A stretch of 64,000 nucleotides of DNA from CAWFQB01 sp965277875 (GCA_965277875.1 CBDIDV010000003.1:248001-312000); one strand, 5' to 3'; counted from the stretch's first letter, positions 37,726-47,366 are shown. A program made the numbers and translations. The notes: generated from the letters alone by a model not told the origin.

Positions 37726-39537
37726 ATGAAACGCCTAATTCTCTCCGCGCTCCTGGTTCTGCCCGGCGCTTTGCTGCTGTCCGGCTGCGGGGGCGGGAGC
37801 GGACAGACCGCGCGAAGTTCGCATAAGACAACCCGCGTGACTCTGAAAATCTCCCTGTCGCAAAGCGCGTTAAGCAAGCTGGCGGCGAGCCGGGCCGCAC
37901 ATGCCGCCATTCCCGCCAACAGCGCGGCGCGCGGCCTGAACGGGCGGCTGATCCCCTCCAACAGCGCGTCCCTTGTGGTCTACTACACGGGGCTGAACGC
38001 GAGCGGCGCGCTGATCACCAAATCGCTGGACGCGGTCGCGGTCACGCCATCCGCTTCGGGTGTGGCGCAGCCCTCCCTCACGGCCACCATTCCCGACCTT
38101 GCGGCGGGCGTAGACAACATCGTCGCCGTCGCCCTGTACGACGGCCCGCCCACCGGCACGGCCCCGATCCTGCCTTCCGGGTCGCCCATTGCCACGGGCA
38201 GCAGCACGGTCAACATCTCGGTCGGCTCCACAGCCACGGATAACGCCATCGCCATTACGCTGCAATCCATTCTGACCGGGGGCGTACAGTTCGCATTTGA
38301 CACCACGGGCAATATCGCCGCAAGCGCCACGCTCAACGACAGCGCGCAGCATACCCTGTTCGTCAACGGCATCAACAACGCGGCCCAACCCGCGCCCATC
38401 GGCGTGACCGGCACATCCTCCACGCTCGTTACGTCCGTCGCGGGTTCCACGACCGGAGCCAATCTGCACTGGAGCGTGGATCGTCCCGACCTGGTGCAGT
38501 TGTCGGCCACAACGGGCGGCAGCATCCAGGTGCAGCGGCGCAAAGCGGGCGCTGCGGTCGTCACGGCCACGTATATCGAAAGTGTCAAAGCCCCCAGCGG
38601 CCAGACCACCAATCAGACCATCCAGGCAGGCACGTTCGCGATCACCAACTCGGCATTTACAATAACCAGCCAGGGAACCGGCATCCTGCATGATAGTGCC
38701 AGCAATAGCACACTGCTGGGGGCGGGGCAGGGTTACGATGTCACGGACGAAGGATATGTAGCTCAAGCGGACTCGAACACGGGTACTCGCATATTGCAAT
38801 ATTCGATTGCTAATTCTTTTGTAGGAACAGATATTAACATTACTATCACCCCAACCGATTCGACCGCGCGGGTGTCGTACTTCCAGTACCCGCCGCCTCC
38901 CGGAACGCCTTTACCCTACTTCGGATTCTCTTACATCACGTTCATTGGAGCCTCCGGTACAAACGGAGTCGCTAAATGGACTTCTAGCTCCAGCCCCTTC
39001 GTTATTCTGGATCAGGAAGCGCGGGGTCAGAACCTGTACCTGCTGGAAAGCAACTCCGGCGTCTACCAGATCGAGGTACGCAGCCAGAACGACGGCTCAG
39101 TAACGCGTACCCTGCCGCTGTCACTCGGCTTCACGCCCGCCCGGATCGCGGCCATCGAACTAAGCGGTGAGACAGACCTGTATGTCGCCAGCACGGGCAG
39201 CGCGAGTACGCAGATCGCGCAGATCAAAGTCGGGACTACCACGACTACCACCAATGCGAATTTCGCCACCGTTGCCAACATCGTGGACATCGCCAGCAGC
39301 TATGACTACAACAACTTCGTGACCGATACGCGCTTCCTGTATGTGCTGACCACGACGGACATCATGGTTCTGCCCACGGACGGCACGACTAGGGTGGCGA
39401 CTACGACCCTTGCGAGCGGCACGGTCACGCCCATCGCCCTGTCTACGGCCTACAATAGCATGACCGGCGTGACCAACATCTACGCGCTTGGCGACACCGC
39501 GACCAACGCCCGCATCGAAGGGTTACGGCTTCCGTAG
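37726..39537 (+). CDS. surface lipoprotein of unknown function
   Basis: This 603-residue lipoprotein (lipobox LSGC, Gly run) starts its mature part with TRVTLKISLSQSALSKLA. This is only loosely similar to the three paralogs upstream. The C-terminal half contains YDVTDEGYVAQAD, a VILDQEARGQNLYLLESN segment, LYVASTGSASTQIAQIKVGT, and FLYVLTTTDIMVLPTDGTTR repeats. These resemble blades of a beta-propeller, in which stored values are listed along a chain. GAGGAG is upstream. It is the last lipoprotein of the operon; the MITE-like repeat follows 14 bases after the stop. Confidence 0.78.
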   Translation: MKRLILSALLVLPGALLLSGCGGGSGQTARSSHKTTRVTLKISLSQSALSKLAASRAAHAAIPANSAARGLNGRLIPSNSASLVVYYTGLNASGALITKSLDAVAVTPSASGVAQPSLTATIPDLAAGVDNIVAVALYDGPPTGTAPILPSGSPIATGSSTVNISVGSTATDNAIAITLQSILTGGVQFAFDTTGNIAASATLNDSAQHTLFVNGINNAAQPAPIGVTGTSSTLVTSVAGSTTGANLHWSVDRPDLVQLSATTGGSIQVQRRKAGAAVVTATYIESVKAPSGQTTNQTIQAGTFAITNSAFTITSQGTGILHDSASNSTLLGAGQGYDVTDEGYVAQADSNTGTRILQYSIANSFVGTDINITITPTDSTARVSYFQYPPPPGTPLPYFGFSYITFIGASGTNGVAKWTSSSSPFVILDQEARGQNLYLLESNSGVYQIEVRSQNDGSVTRTLPLSLGFTPARIAAIELSGETDLYVASTGSASTQIAQIKVGTTTTTTNANFATVANIVDIASSYDYNNFVTDTRFLYVLTTTDIMVLPTDGTTRVATTTLASGTVTPIALSTAYNSMTGVTNIYALGDTATNARIEGLRLP

Positions 39538-39554
39538 CGCGGCTTGAACAAGAT

Positions 39555-39674
39555 TGTTGTGCAGACGCATTAACAAACACACATGATGTAGGGGCAGACC
39601 CCCGTGTCTGCCCTCCCTACGGCATACGAAGGGCATATTGCACAGGAAGGGCAGACACGGGGGTCTGCCCCTAC
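39555..39674. repeat. MITE-like intergenic repeat, copy 2, with 27-bp perfect inverted arms
   Basis: TGTTGTGCAGACGCAT (39555) is followed by a 27-bp arm starting GTAGGGGCAGACC (39588-39614) and its perfect inverted copy (39648-39674) around a 33-base loop. The element lies between the lipoprotein operon and the outer-membrane gene. It could form a long hairpin in RNA. Confidence 0.85.
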
Positions 39675-39748
39675 GCCATGCCTGCATCCTATTCTTTACC
39701 CCGTTCAGGCGTCCTGCGCATGGCAGGCCGCGCGACAGGAGACACGCA

Positions 39749-40564
39749 TTGAAACACATACGAACACTGGCTTTGCTGACCCTGCTGCTGTGGGCGGGCG
39801 CGCGGCACGCAGCCGCGCAGGGCTACTCGCTGTATACCGGCAACACGGTTCGCTCCGGTACGCTGGGAAAAAACATAGACAAATACTTTGGCAGCGTCAA
39901 TGTGTTTCCCGCCGTGTTCGATGTCGGCGGCAGCTTCAACGGCGGCTCCAATGGTACGGCGTCCCTGTTCGGCGGACTGCTCGACCTGGAACTCGGCTCC
40001 ATTGACAGGGCGCTGAACAAGAAGACCAAGAAGATAGAATTGAAGGGCATCTATTCCATCGGCGGCTGGTACTGGGGGCGCAGCGGCAACGACTTCTATG
40101 AGGTGCATGGACGCTATCAGACGCCCAGCGGCCTGGGCGTGCAGATCGGCTACCTGAACACCGTACAGGGTTTCATCGCCCGCCCCAGCACCATCAACGG
40201 CAAGTCGGTTTCCGTAGATGCCGAGTCCTACGACATTTTCCTACTGTACAACTTCTCCTCCGACTCGCTGCATCTGAACACGCAAAAACGCATCAACCCG
40301 CAGACCAGAGAATTGGAAGACGTGCTGCGCCAGCATTACCACAACTGGGCCATCGAGGTGGGCGGCGGCGTCTTCTTCGACGCTTCCAAGCATCAGGTAA
40401 GCAACGGCGTCTTTTCCAACAACACCACGGGAAACTACACCTTCTATGTCAGCGGCGGCTACGAACTAACGCCCCGCGTCTGGCTCCAGGCTTCCGACTG
40501 GGTGCTGCGCGACCGCGCCCAGGACCTGAACCGCGTCAGCTTAGGCCTCGCCTACAAATTTTGA
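39749..40564 (+). CDS. predicted outer-membrane beta-barrel protein
   Basis: The TTG at 39749 with AGGAG six bases upstream gives 271 residues starting with a signal peptide (IRTLALLTLLLWAGARHAAA, cleavage before QGYS). The mature protein has alternating hydrophobic and polar strands (IYSIGGWYWGRSGNDFYEVH, TFYVSGGYELTPRVWLQASD) and ends with an aromatic C-terminal strand ...VSLGLAYKF, the usual barrel-assembly signal. The family is not recognised. It is encoded directly after the lipoproteins and may form an outer-membrane partner for them. Confidence 0.72.
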   Translation: MKHIRTLALLTLLLWAGARHAAAQGYSLYTGNTVRSGTLGKNIDKYFGSVNVFPAVFDVGGSFNGGSNGTASLFGGLLDLELGSIDRALNKKTKKIELKGIYSIGGWYWGRSGNDFYEVHGRYQTPSGLGVQIGYLNTVQGFIARPSTINGKSVSVDAESYDIFLLYNFSSDSLHLNTQKRINPQTRELEDVLRQHYHNWAIEVGGGVFFDASKHQVSNGVFSNNTTGNYTFYVSGGYELTPRVWLQASDWVLRDRAQDLNRVSLGLAYKF

Positions 40565-40723
40565 GCGGCAATGGCGGACGCAGGGACTTCATTATATTAC
40601 GCAGGGCAAATACATCAAAAATAAATAGTAGCGTAAATCAAAAAAACACTTTGATTGTGCAATATACCACAGCGATTCAAATTCGATGTGGTGCATAATA
40701 GGACAATGATTTATGGAGGAACC

Positions 40724-43700
40724 ATGTTATCTAATCATTGTTTATCATCTGCAAACTCTAATGTGACTATGAACGCGAGCGCGTACTCCGCAAAAACGGA
40801 ACAGCCTTCGTCTTTTTTCTCGTCCTTTCTCTCGTCCTTTCTCCGTTCACCCCGCGTTCGGCGACAATGCTTGTTCGGAGTCTGCTGCGCGCCCTTGCTC
40901 ATGCCCCTCTCCATCCGCGCCCAGGAAACGCAAATCCTCTGCCTGGACACGGGCGGGCATACCAGCCGCGTGAGCGGAGTGGCCTTTTACACCGATCCCC
41001 TCCATGCCGACGACCACCGCCTGCTTTCTACGGGCCGCGACAAGTCCGTGCGTTTGTGGCGGCAGGACGCGGATCAGGGCGCGTCCCGGACTTTTCGCTA
41101 CAACAGCGACGCCAATAACAAGGGCGAAATCGTCAGCTCGGCATTCGACCCGGTCACGCGCCACCTCGCGCTGGGAATGCGGGCGGCCACCAATAAAGAG
41201 GCCACGGAAATCCTGATTGTCAACCCCCTCGATCCTCAGGGGCGGGTTGTCCAGTCCCTGCACGATCTGAAAGACAGCATCGTTGCCCTCGCGTTCAGCC
41301 CGGACGGCAAGTGGCTTGCGGCCTGCGACTCGACAGGCAGCGGCTCTATTTACGATGTAGACCACCAGTGGAAGTCCAGCAAGTTCACAGGCAACAGGGC
41401 CGAAGCGCAGGGTGCCTCTAAAGATTCGTTCGGAGTTGACAGTCAGGTGCAGTCGCTGGCCTTTTCCCCGGACAGCAGCCAACTGGCCTACGTGCATCGC
41501 GAAGCCATCGAGTTCCGGCCTGTTGTCGGCAAAAAGCATTACAAGAACATCACGCTCAAAGATCCCAACAACCTGCTTTGCGTGGCATGGGCCAGGAATA
41601 ATACCCTCGCCGCCGCCGACTCCGAGCGCGTTTATCGCTGGATAAACCCGGAGAACGGCGACAACGCGGATAAACTGCCGCTCAACAGCAATACCCTTTG
41701 CCTTGCCTTTGACGCCGCAGGGCAGAACCTGGCGATTGGAACTGACTTTCGACCGGCCGCGCTGGCGGAAGTCACGGTCTGGCCGCAGGATCGCGCGGAT
41801 GCCGTTCATGTCAAAGTGGACGCGCCCGTCTCGGCCATTGCGTTTTCGGAGCAGGGCGATACCCTTGCGAGCGGCAGCGGGGCGGGCGACCTGCAAATCT
41901 GGGACTTCAAAGCGGGGCGTTTGACCAAAACGGACAAGCGACTGGCCGGCATCGGCCAGCCGGTCTACCATCTCGCCTGGTCAAACGACAGCGCCACTCT
42001 CGCCTGGAAACAGATGGAGAATGCCGATGATTACGCGCTCGCGTTTAATCTGATGCAGATGGCCTCAACATCGGTGCAGAACGCGTCCCACTTCAGCGAG
42101 GCAGTCGTGATGCAGCACACTAAAGAGGGCGATCTCGAAACCAACGCCGGACCGAATGGCGCGAAACTGACGGTGGGCAAGCCTGTCATCAGTCAGACCG
42201 GCAAGGCAGAGGTGGTACTGAACTTCGGGGTGGGGAGTTACGACAAAAACCATGCGCGCGCGTATGCCGCCGTGGACGCCGAGCCGGGCTACGTGCAGGA
42301 ATTCGACGTTGCCGATCCGCAGCATCCCAAACCCATGCGCCGCTTCGCGGGCTTTGCGGGCATTCCCCTGAGCCTGTGCGCCTCGCCCGATGGCCGCTAT
42401 CTGGCGATGGGAACCACGGATCAGACGATCCGCCTGTGGAGTTTGAAAGACGAGAAAGACAGCGGCGCAGGCGCGGATCAGGCGCCGCCCCGCGCGCCGC
42501 TGCTCTGCCTGTTCGTCGGAAACACGCAGCAGTGGGCTGCCTGGAACCCGCAGACCGGATTTTATTATGCCGGCGCTCAGGGCAACGACATCATCTGCTA
42601 CCAGTTCAACACCCCGAAAAACGAGCAGTGCGCCGAAGTGGTTCCGGTCTCTACGTGCAGCAAGCCGTTCTCGAACCTGAAGTGCATGATCGCCTTGTTT
42701 GAACAGGCCTCGGTCGCGCCCGCCCGCTCGCTGCTGCCCGCGGAGCGCACGCTGTACCAGCAGATCGCTCGCCGGCCCGTGATTGACACGGAAAAACTTC
42801 AGGTGCAAAGCAGCATCGCAGGCGATAAAGTAGAATTTACGCCCGACGCACGGGATGTGTGGAGAACAACCAGCGACGCCGTGATCCTGAATCAGCCCCT
42901 GTTGAGTGGCAATGCGCCGGGCATAACCTGGGAGTTCCAGAACATCAGCACGGGCCGACGCAGCATCGTGGCCCGCGAAAGCGCCGCGCCGAACGCATCT
43001 CCGAACTCCGCGCCCGCAAGCCGCGAAGACGCCTCGCCTCCCCAGCCGCAAACTGGCCGCGTAGTGCTGACCAAAGGCATGAACACCATCCGCATCGTGG
43101 CGCGCAATGGCGATGTCAGCAGCGTCCCGCAATATATCCGCGTGGAAAGAACCGGCGGCGAAGACAAGAAGGGCGTACTGCACATCATGGCGATTGGCGT
43201 GAGCCAGTACAAGAATCTGCCCGGCAATTCGCTGGTCTACGCGGATGCGGACGCCACGGCCATCGCAAATCAGTTTGCCATGCAGTCTCCCGGCCTGTAC
43301 GCCAGGATCGAGACGCCTATCGTGCTGACAAACGAACTTGCGACCAAAGACAACATTCGGGCCGCGCTGGACAGCATCAAGATGGAAGAGGACGATACGC
43401 TTGTGTTCTTTATTGCAGGACATGGACTGCCGGGTGAAAACAACGCGCAGGAAAATCCTGAATTTTACTTTGCGCCCTACGATGTAGACGCGGCCAGCGT
43501 GGAAAGCACGGGCGTGGGCTGGAAATACCTGCTGACGAAACTGGCCGCTCTGAACGCAAAGCACAGTCTGCTGTTTGTGGATCACTGCTTCGCGGGCGGC
43601 ATCGGCACAATCCTGAAAAACGACGCCAAACAGGGGCAAAACAAACGCCTAGCCACGGATGGAGCGGTCAATTCCCTGAAAACGCAGAGCTTCATCACCT

Positions 43701-43984
43701 TCATGGCGTCCGGCCCGGACGAGGCGAGCAACGAGAGCGACAAATGGCTGCACGGCGCGTTCACGTATTCCCTGCTCAAAGTGCTGAGAGGCGTTGGCTT
43801 TACGCCCTCGTCGGACAACGGTACGCTGTCGGTGAGCGAGCTGGAGTACCAGCTTGACGTCGCCATGAAAAAGACGCTTAAAATGCTGGACGGCAATGCG
43901 AAAGGCACACAGCAAACGCCCAGTGTGTACGCCCCCGCATACGCCACCGAAATACTTAGCCTGCCGGTCATCAAGTACCAGTGA
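40724..43984 (+). CDS. exported WD40-repeat caspase-fold (C14) protease
   Basis: The ATG at 40724 with GGAGG upstream gives 1086 residues. An unusually long N-region (about 50 residues with a duplicated SSFFSSFLSSFL stretch) precedes the hydrophobic segment CLFGVCCAPLLMPLSI ending RAQE. Residues 78-590 hold WD40 blades (RLLSTGRDKSVRLWRQD, TLASGSGAGDLQIWDFK, YLAMGTTDQTIRLWSLK). A linker domain follows. The caspase domain (about 815-1070) has the catalytic His in FFIAGHG (His900) and Cys in LLFVDHCFAGG (Cys955). It should be a protease acting outside the cytoplasm, with the propeller as a binding or sensing platform. It lies 80 bases upstream of the injection-system genes on the same strand. 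Confidence 0.85.
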   Translation: MLSNHCLSSANSNVTMNASAYSAKTEQPSSFFSSFLSSFLRSPRVRRQCLFGVCCAPLLMPLSIRAQETQILCLDTGGHTSRVSGVAFYTDPLHADDHRLLSTGRDKSVRLWRQDADQGASRTFRYNSDANNKGEIVSSAFDPVTRHLALGMRAATNKEATEILIVNPLDPQGRVVQSLHDLKDSIVALAFSPDGKWLAACDSTGSGSIYDVDHQWKSSKFTGNRAEAQGASKDSFGVDSQVQSLAFSPDSSQLAYVHREAIEFRPVVGKKHYKNITLKDPNNLLCVAWARNNTLAAADSERVYRWINPENGDNADKLPLNSNTLCLAFDAAGQNLAIGTDFRPAALAEVTVWPQDRADAVHVKVDAPVSAIAFSEQGDTLASGSGAGDLQIWDFKAGRLTKTDKRLAGIGQPVYHLAWSNDSATLAWKQMENADDYALAFNLMQMASTSVQNASHFSEAVVMQHTKEGDLETNAGPNGAKLTVGKPVISQTGKAEVVLNFGVGSYDKNHARAYAAVDAEPGYVQEFDVADPQHPKPMRRFAGFAGIPLSLCASPDGRYLAMGTTDQTIRLWSLKDEKDSGAGADQAPPRAPLLCLFVGNTQQWAAWNPQTGFYYAGAQGNDIICYQFNTPKNEQCAEVVPVSTCSKPFSNLKCMIALFEQASVAPARSLLPAERTLYQQIARRPVIDTEKLQVQSSIAGDKVEFTPDARDVWRTTSDAVILNQPLLSGNAPGITWEFQNISTGRRSIVARESAAPNASPNSAPASREDASPPQPQTGRVVLTKGMNTIRIVARNGDVSSVPQYIRVERTGGEDKKGVLHIMAIGVSQYKNLPGNSLVYADADATAIANQFAMQSPGLYARIETPIVLTNELATKDNIRAALDSIKMEEDDTLVFFIAGHGLPGENNAQENPEFYFAPYDVDAASVESTGVGWKYLLTKLAALNAKHSLLFVDHCFAGGIGTILKNDAKQGQNKRLATDGAVNSLKTQSFITFMASGPDEASNESDKWLHGAFTYSLLKVLRGVGFTPSSDNGTLSVSELEYQLDVAMKKTLKMLDGNAKGTQQTPSVYAPAYATEILSLPVIKYQ

Positions 43985-44064
43985 TCTGCCTTTCAGAAAA
44001 TCTCGATAGCATCCTACGCTAGATTCACACGCTAAATCGCTACAAAGGAGCAGAGGAAACCTAA

Positions 44065-46689
44065 ATGCCGATCACGGTAGAGGAACTTAAAAACGCGAAT
44101 GCCGCCATGATGGGACACACCAACCGGGGTCTCCTGTTTACCACGGTCAATCTTTCCAAGAACGCGCCGTGCCTGTCGAAGCACCTTTCCGACCTGCAGG
44201 CGGGGATTTATACCTGGGATCAGTTTCGGCGCAAAGTCCAGGACGAGCTGACGGTCACGACCTTCCCCGATTTTCTGGCAAAGTTTCAGCCCTGTTTCTA
44301 TTATCGCCTTTCACCGCCCCGCGAGCCGATCAGCGTGGACATGGGCGACATGAGCGCGGACGCTGCCGAAAGCGGCGCGGACGCGGCAGATGGCGAGACT
44401 ACGGAAACGATGGAGGATGGGGCGGAAGGCGAGACAAGCGAGGCCGTGGCCTCCGTGGACATGTCCGGCGACGCGCCCGCCGAGGACGAATTCGCCCTGG
44501 CGAAATCCCTGCCTGAATACGAGTTTTCGCTGGAGGGCGGCCCGCCCGAACTCGGCTGGAAGCGCGTCCCGATCACTTTGGATCACCCGCTGTTCAAGAA
44601 CCTCGCGGCCAGTCTCAAAGAGCGCGCGATGGTCAGCACGGGAACCGTTGATGTGAGCGTAGACGACGCGCTGATGGGCTTCAGGCCGCAGATGCAGGAA
44701 AATCTGCTGCGTAAAACGGCCCAGGATTTCAAAAGCATCAGCAAGAAACTCGCCCTCGAAGCCAAGCGCAATCCCGACAGCCCGGAAACGCAAAACGCCC
44801 TCGAAGCCTACGACCGCAAACTCAGCGATCTGGAGGCCGCGATTGGCGACGATCTGCGCGTTCTGCCGACCATCACATCGGGGCTGGCGACCGCGCGCCG
44901 CGCGCTGGGATCGGGCAATGGCGGAGGAAGCGGAGCCGCCGCAGGGCCGTATGTGCTGGAGATCGGCGACCACGCAAACGTGCTTGTCAAAGCCCTGCCA
45001 CCCTCCGAAACGCTCAAGGGGCTTGAGGCCGGCACGAACGGAGACGGCCCCAAAGCCCTCGAATCCGGCAGCAATGAGATCGTACCGCTGCGTAAAGCCC
45101 TGGAGCGCACCGAACTGGCCGAGCGCAAAGTCAGCGACATCGTGAAGATGGACGACGACAAGCAGTACCCGGCCCTGGTCGGTACGCTGATGCACGACAT
45201 GATACGCCGGCACAAAATACAGCCCGTGATCGGCAATATGCTGTCCGTCGTATTGCAGGACCCGCAGCAGCTTGCCACCTGGAACATCTCGCCCCGCGAG
45301 ATCGAGGTGTTCCATGACACGTTCCTGGGCATTTACAGCATGGCCGTGGAAAATTTCCTCAAGGCCGTCGTGCCGATGTTCGAGACCCTGATGGGCGTGT
45401 ACGCGCTGTTCAACGAGTTCCCCTCGGATGTGCGCCGGGGCCAGCCGGAACTGATTGTCACCAATGACGAGATCACCGACCTGTGGCAGACTTACAGCGT
45501 GGAACTGACCACGTTCGTGCGCAGCGCGTGCCTTCAGGCGACCAAGCAGTACAAGGACGCCGTTTCATTCGCCATCGTGCCGTCGGTCGCGCCGTTCAAG
45601 AACAAAGCGCCGGCCTCGCCGCCGTCCGGGTTTATCAAGGCGGGCGATTTCGTGGCCGATTACAATGCCCGCCCTGTTGTGCGCGAGGCGGAAGACCGCA
45701 GTTCGCTGAGCGCGGAGCATGACGCCCTGCGAAAGAAGAAAGAGGGCGTCACGCGGGGCTTCGGCAAAGTGGCGGGCGCGCCCGAAGTGATGGGACTGAT
45801 GCAGTTGGGGCAGGAGTGCGGCTTCGGCGTGTTCTTCTCGCCGGAAAAACAGGTGATCGCGGGCCGCACGGACTCCACGGACATCGAGATCCTGCAGGAA
45901 GCCTACTGCCCGGACACGGTCGTAGACAAGCCCTGGGCCGTGTCGGGCGTGATGTGTCTGCCGGACTTCGTCGTACTGCCGCCGGACGGCATGATGTTCA
46001 CGGGCAAGGTGATGGACGGGCGCAGCGTGGGCGTTGAGGTGCCGCAGATCGTAGTGCGCTCGTGCTACGTGGCGGCAGGGCGCTACATGGCGAACGACAA
46101 CCCGGAAGTCCTGAAATCCGCGATCAGCAAACTGCCCCTGGAGCAGCAGCGCACCATGAAGGTACGCCCCCTGCTGCCCGGACTTGGCGTAGACCTTGCC
46201 AAGTACCCTGTTCTGGGCAAGACCAATCTGGCCCCCGACCACTTTTTGAGCGACCATATCATCCGGTCGCTGATGGGGGCCGACAAATCATTCCTGGTGT
46301 TCAGTCATGTTCACGGCCAGTCGCCCAACATCGCCGCGCAGCGCACCCTGAGCCGCGTGCGCACCGATTACGGCGAGCGGTATGTGCGCCTGCACCACTG
46401 GCGGCAGCAACTGTACCTGTCGCGCTTGTTCTATACGGCATATCACATGGGCTTCGGCGGGGCGTGGCCCGATGTGGCGGAAATGGACAGCCTGATGGAC
46501 AAGATCGTGAACTGGATGAACTGGTACGATTTACAGCGGGAAGGCTACGTCAACGCGTTCCCCAGCGAATTGGAAGGCGACATCATCAACGTGGAGCCTA
46601 TCACCGAAGGCGGCCAGGTAGTCAGTTTCGTGCTGCGCCTGCCCCTCAAAGCGGCGGTCATCGGGCCGCTGGAGCTGATCACCGAGTAG
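44065..46689 (+). CDS. large structural protein of the injection locus, TssC-like C-terminus
   Basis: This 874-residue cytoplasmic protein has no signal peptide. The N-terminal 90 residues are unfamiliar (ITVEELKNANAAMMGHTNRG). An acidic low-complexity stretch occupies about 90-150, and the middle is helical. The C-terminal 110 residues (YVRLHHWRQQLYLSRLFYTA, VNWMNWYDLQREGYVNAFPS, then VSFVLRLPLKAAVIGPLEL) resemble the end of TssC sheath subunits in layout: a basic helix, a W...W..Y helix, a yPL-type strand, then a closing LRP-type strand. At 874 residues it is much longer than TssC (about 500), and no TssB is next to it. Position directly before hcp and vgrG supports a sheath or tail role. 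The TAG stop lies inside a 21-bp hairpin array. Confidence 0.5.
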   Translation: MPITVEELKNANAAMMGHTNRGLLFTTVNLSKNAPCLSKHLSDLQAGIYTWDQFRRKVQDELTVTTFPDFLAKFQPCFYYRLSPPREPISVDMGDMSADAAESGADAADGETTETMEDGAEGETSEAVASVDMSGDAPAEDEFALAKSLPEYEFSLEGGPPELGWKRVPITLDHPLFKNLAASLKERAMVSTGTVDVSVDDALMGFRPQMQENLLRKTAQDFKSISKKLALEAKRNPDSPETQNALEAYDRKLSDLEAAIGDDLRVLPTITSGLATARRALGSGNGGGSGAAAGPYVLEIGDHANVLVKALPPSETLKGLEAGTNGDGPKALESGSNEIVPLRKALERTELAERKVSDIVKMDDDKQYPALVGTLMHDMIRRHKIQPVIGNMLSVVLQDPQQLATWNISPREIEVFHDTFLGIYSMAVENFLKAVVPMFETLMGVYALFNEFPSDVRRGQPELIVTNDEITDLWQTYSVELTTFVRSACLQATKQYKDAVSFAIVPSVAPFKNKAPASPPSGFIKAGDFVADYNARPVVREAEDRSSLSAEHDALRKKKEGVTRGFGKVAGAPEVMGLMQLGQECGFGVFFSPEKQVIAGRTDSTDIEILQEAYCPDTVVDKPWAVSGVMCLPDFVVLPPDGMMFTGKVMDGRSVGVEVPQIVVRSCYVAAGRYMANDNPEVLKSAISKLPLEQQRTMKVRPLLPGLGVDLAKYPVLGKTNLAPDHFLSDHIIRSLMGADKSFLVFSHVHGQSPNIAAQRTLSRVRTDYGERYVRLHHWRQQLYLSRLFYTAYHMGFGGAWPDVAEMDSLMDKIVNWMNWYDLQREGYVNAFPSELEGDIINVEPITEGGQVVSFVLRLPLKAAVIGPLELITE

Positions 46690-46800
46690 GTGAAACCGAT
46701 CACCGAGTAGGTGAAACCGATCACCGCACAGGTGAGCCTCTTTACCCGGCAGGTGAAATCATTCACCAAGCAGGTGAAACCGCTTCCCCGACGGGGGAAG
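46679..46800. repeat. 21-bp array of six small hairpins between the sheath-like gene and hcp
   Basis: Units of 21 bases starting near GTGAAACCGATCACCGAGTA each form a small palindrome: TCACC-GAGTA-GGTGA (twice), TCACC-GCACA-GGTGA, TTTACC-CGGCA-GGTGAAA, TTCACC-AAGCA-GGTGAA and CTTCCCC-GAC(G)-GGGGAAG. Stem sequences change on both sides while pairing is kept. The first unit contains the stop codon of the upstream gene. Confidence 0.8.
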
Positions 46801-46888
46801 CAAAGCATCGGGCAGGGCATTCGTATAAGCGAACGCCTGCCCCGGAGTGGATTTCGGCGGCGCGCGCCGCCGGCCCTTCCGCTCATTT

Positions 46889-46921
46889 CGTTTGACAATC
46901 GTTCGACAATCGTTCGACAAG
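46889..46921. repeat. 11-bp tandem repeat before hcp
   Basis: CGTTTGACAAT, CGTTCGACAAT and CGTTCGACAAG (46889-46921) lie just before the GGAGG and ATG of the hcp-like gene. Confidence 0.85.
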
Positions 46922-46937
46922 TTTGTGGAGGACTATC

Positions 46938-47366
46938 ATGCCGAAATTAACTGTGGGTGGCGCAAACATCGAAGGTGTGCTGGAAGCGCACGTCCATGTG
47001 ACGCACAACAACCCCAAAGCCCCTGATCCCGTTCCCGTCATGGAATGGAACGTGACCCTGCGTTTGCAGTTCGACGACGTGCTGCCCAAGTGGGCGCTGG
47101 CGAAGCAAAGCACGGACCGCTTCAAGAAGTGCGAGCTGATCATCTACAACAATGATAATTCCATCGCGCACACCTGGAACATCCTGAACGCCTACGTGCA
47201 TTCCTACGAGGAGATCGAGCATCCCGGAGCCATTGCCGACACATCGGGCGAAGGCGGCTATGTGCTGAAAATGATGATCCGGGGCCACATGCTGGAAGCC
47301 AAGGACTACACCGGCGTCAATGTGATGACGGTCGCCAAAGGAACTGAACGCAAACTGCCCGGCTAG
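46938..47366 (+). CDS. Hcp/TssD-like tube protein
   Basis: The ATG at 46938 with GGAGG seven bases upstream gives 142 residues, the usual Hcp size. The sequence runs as short beta strands with one helix: an N-terminal strand KLTVGGANIEGVLEAHVHVT, the central helix block LPKWALAKQSTDRFKKCELI, and WNILNAYVHSYEEI. The last matches the W-x-L-x-x-A-Y-V-x-S-Y strand of TssD proteins of Bacteroidota-type T6SS and related tails. Hcp hexamers stack into the inner tube that is propelled by sheath contraction. Placement directly upstream of vgrG supports the call. No extension or effector domain is fused. Confidence 0.7.
   Translation: MPKLTVGGANIEGVLEAHVHVTHNNPKAPDPVPVMEWNVTLRLQFDDVLPKWALAKQSTDRFKKCELIIYNNDNSIAHTWNILNAYVHSYEEIEHPGAIADTSGEGGYVLKMMIRGHMLEAKDYTGVNVMTVAKGTERKLPG

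Noticed and set aside
39588..39674. Intrinsic terminator for the lipoprotein operon
   Set aside because: The inverted repeat has no T run and recurs elsewhere with a conserved flank, so a dispersed repeat explains it better, though it may still affect transcription.
46679..46800. CRISPR-like look of evenly spaced repeats
   Set aside because: Units are head-to-tail 21-mers without unique spacers of typical length, and no cas genes are present.
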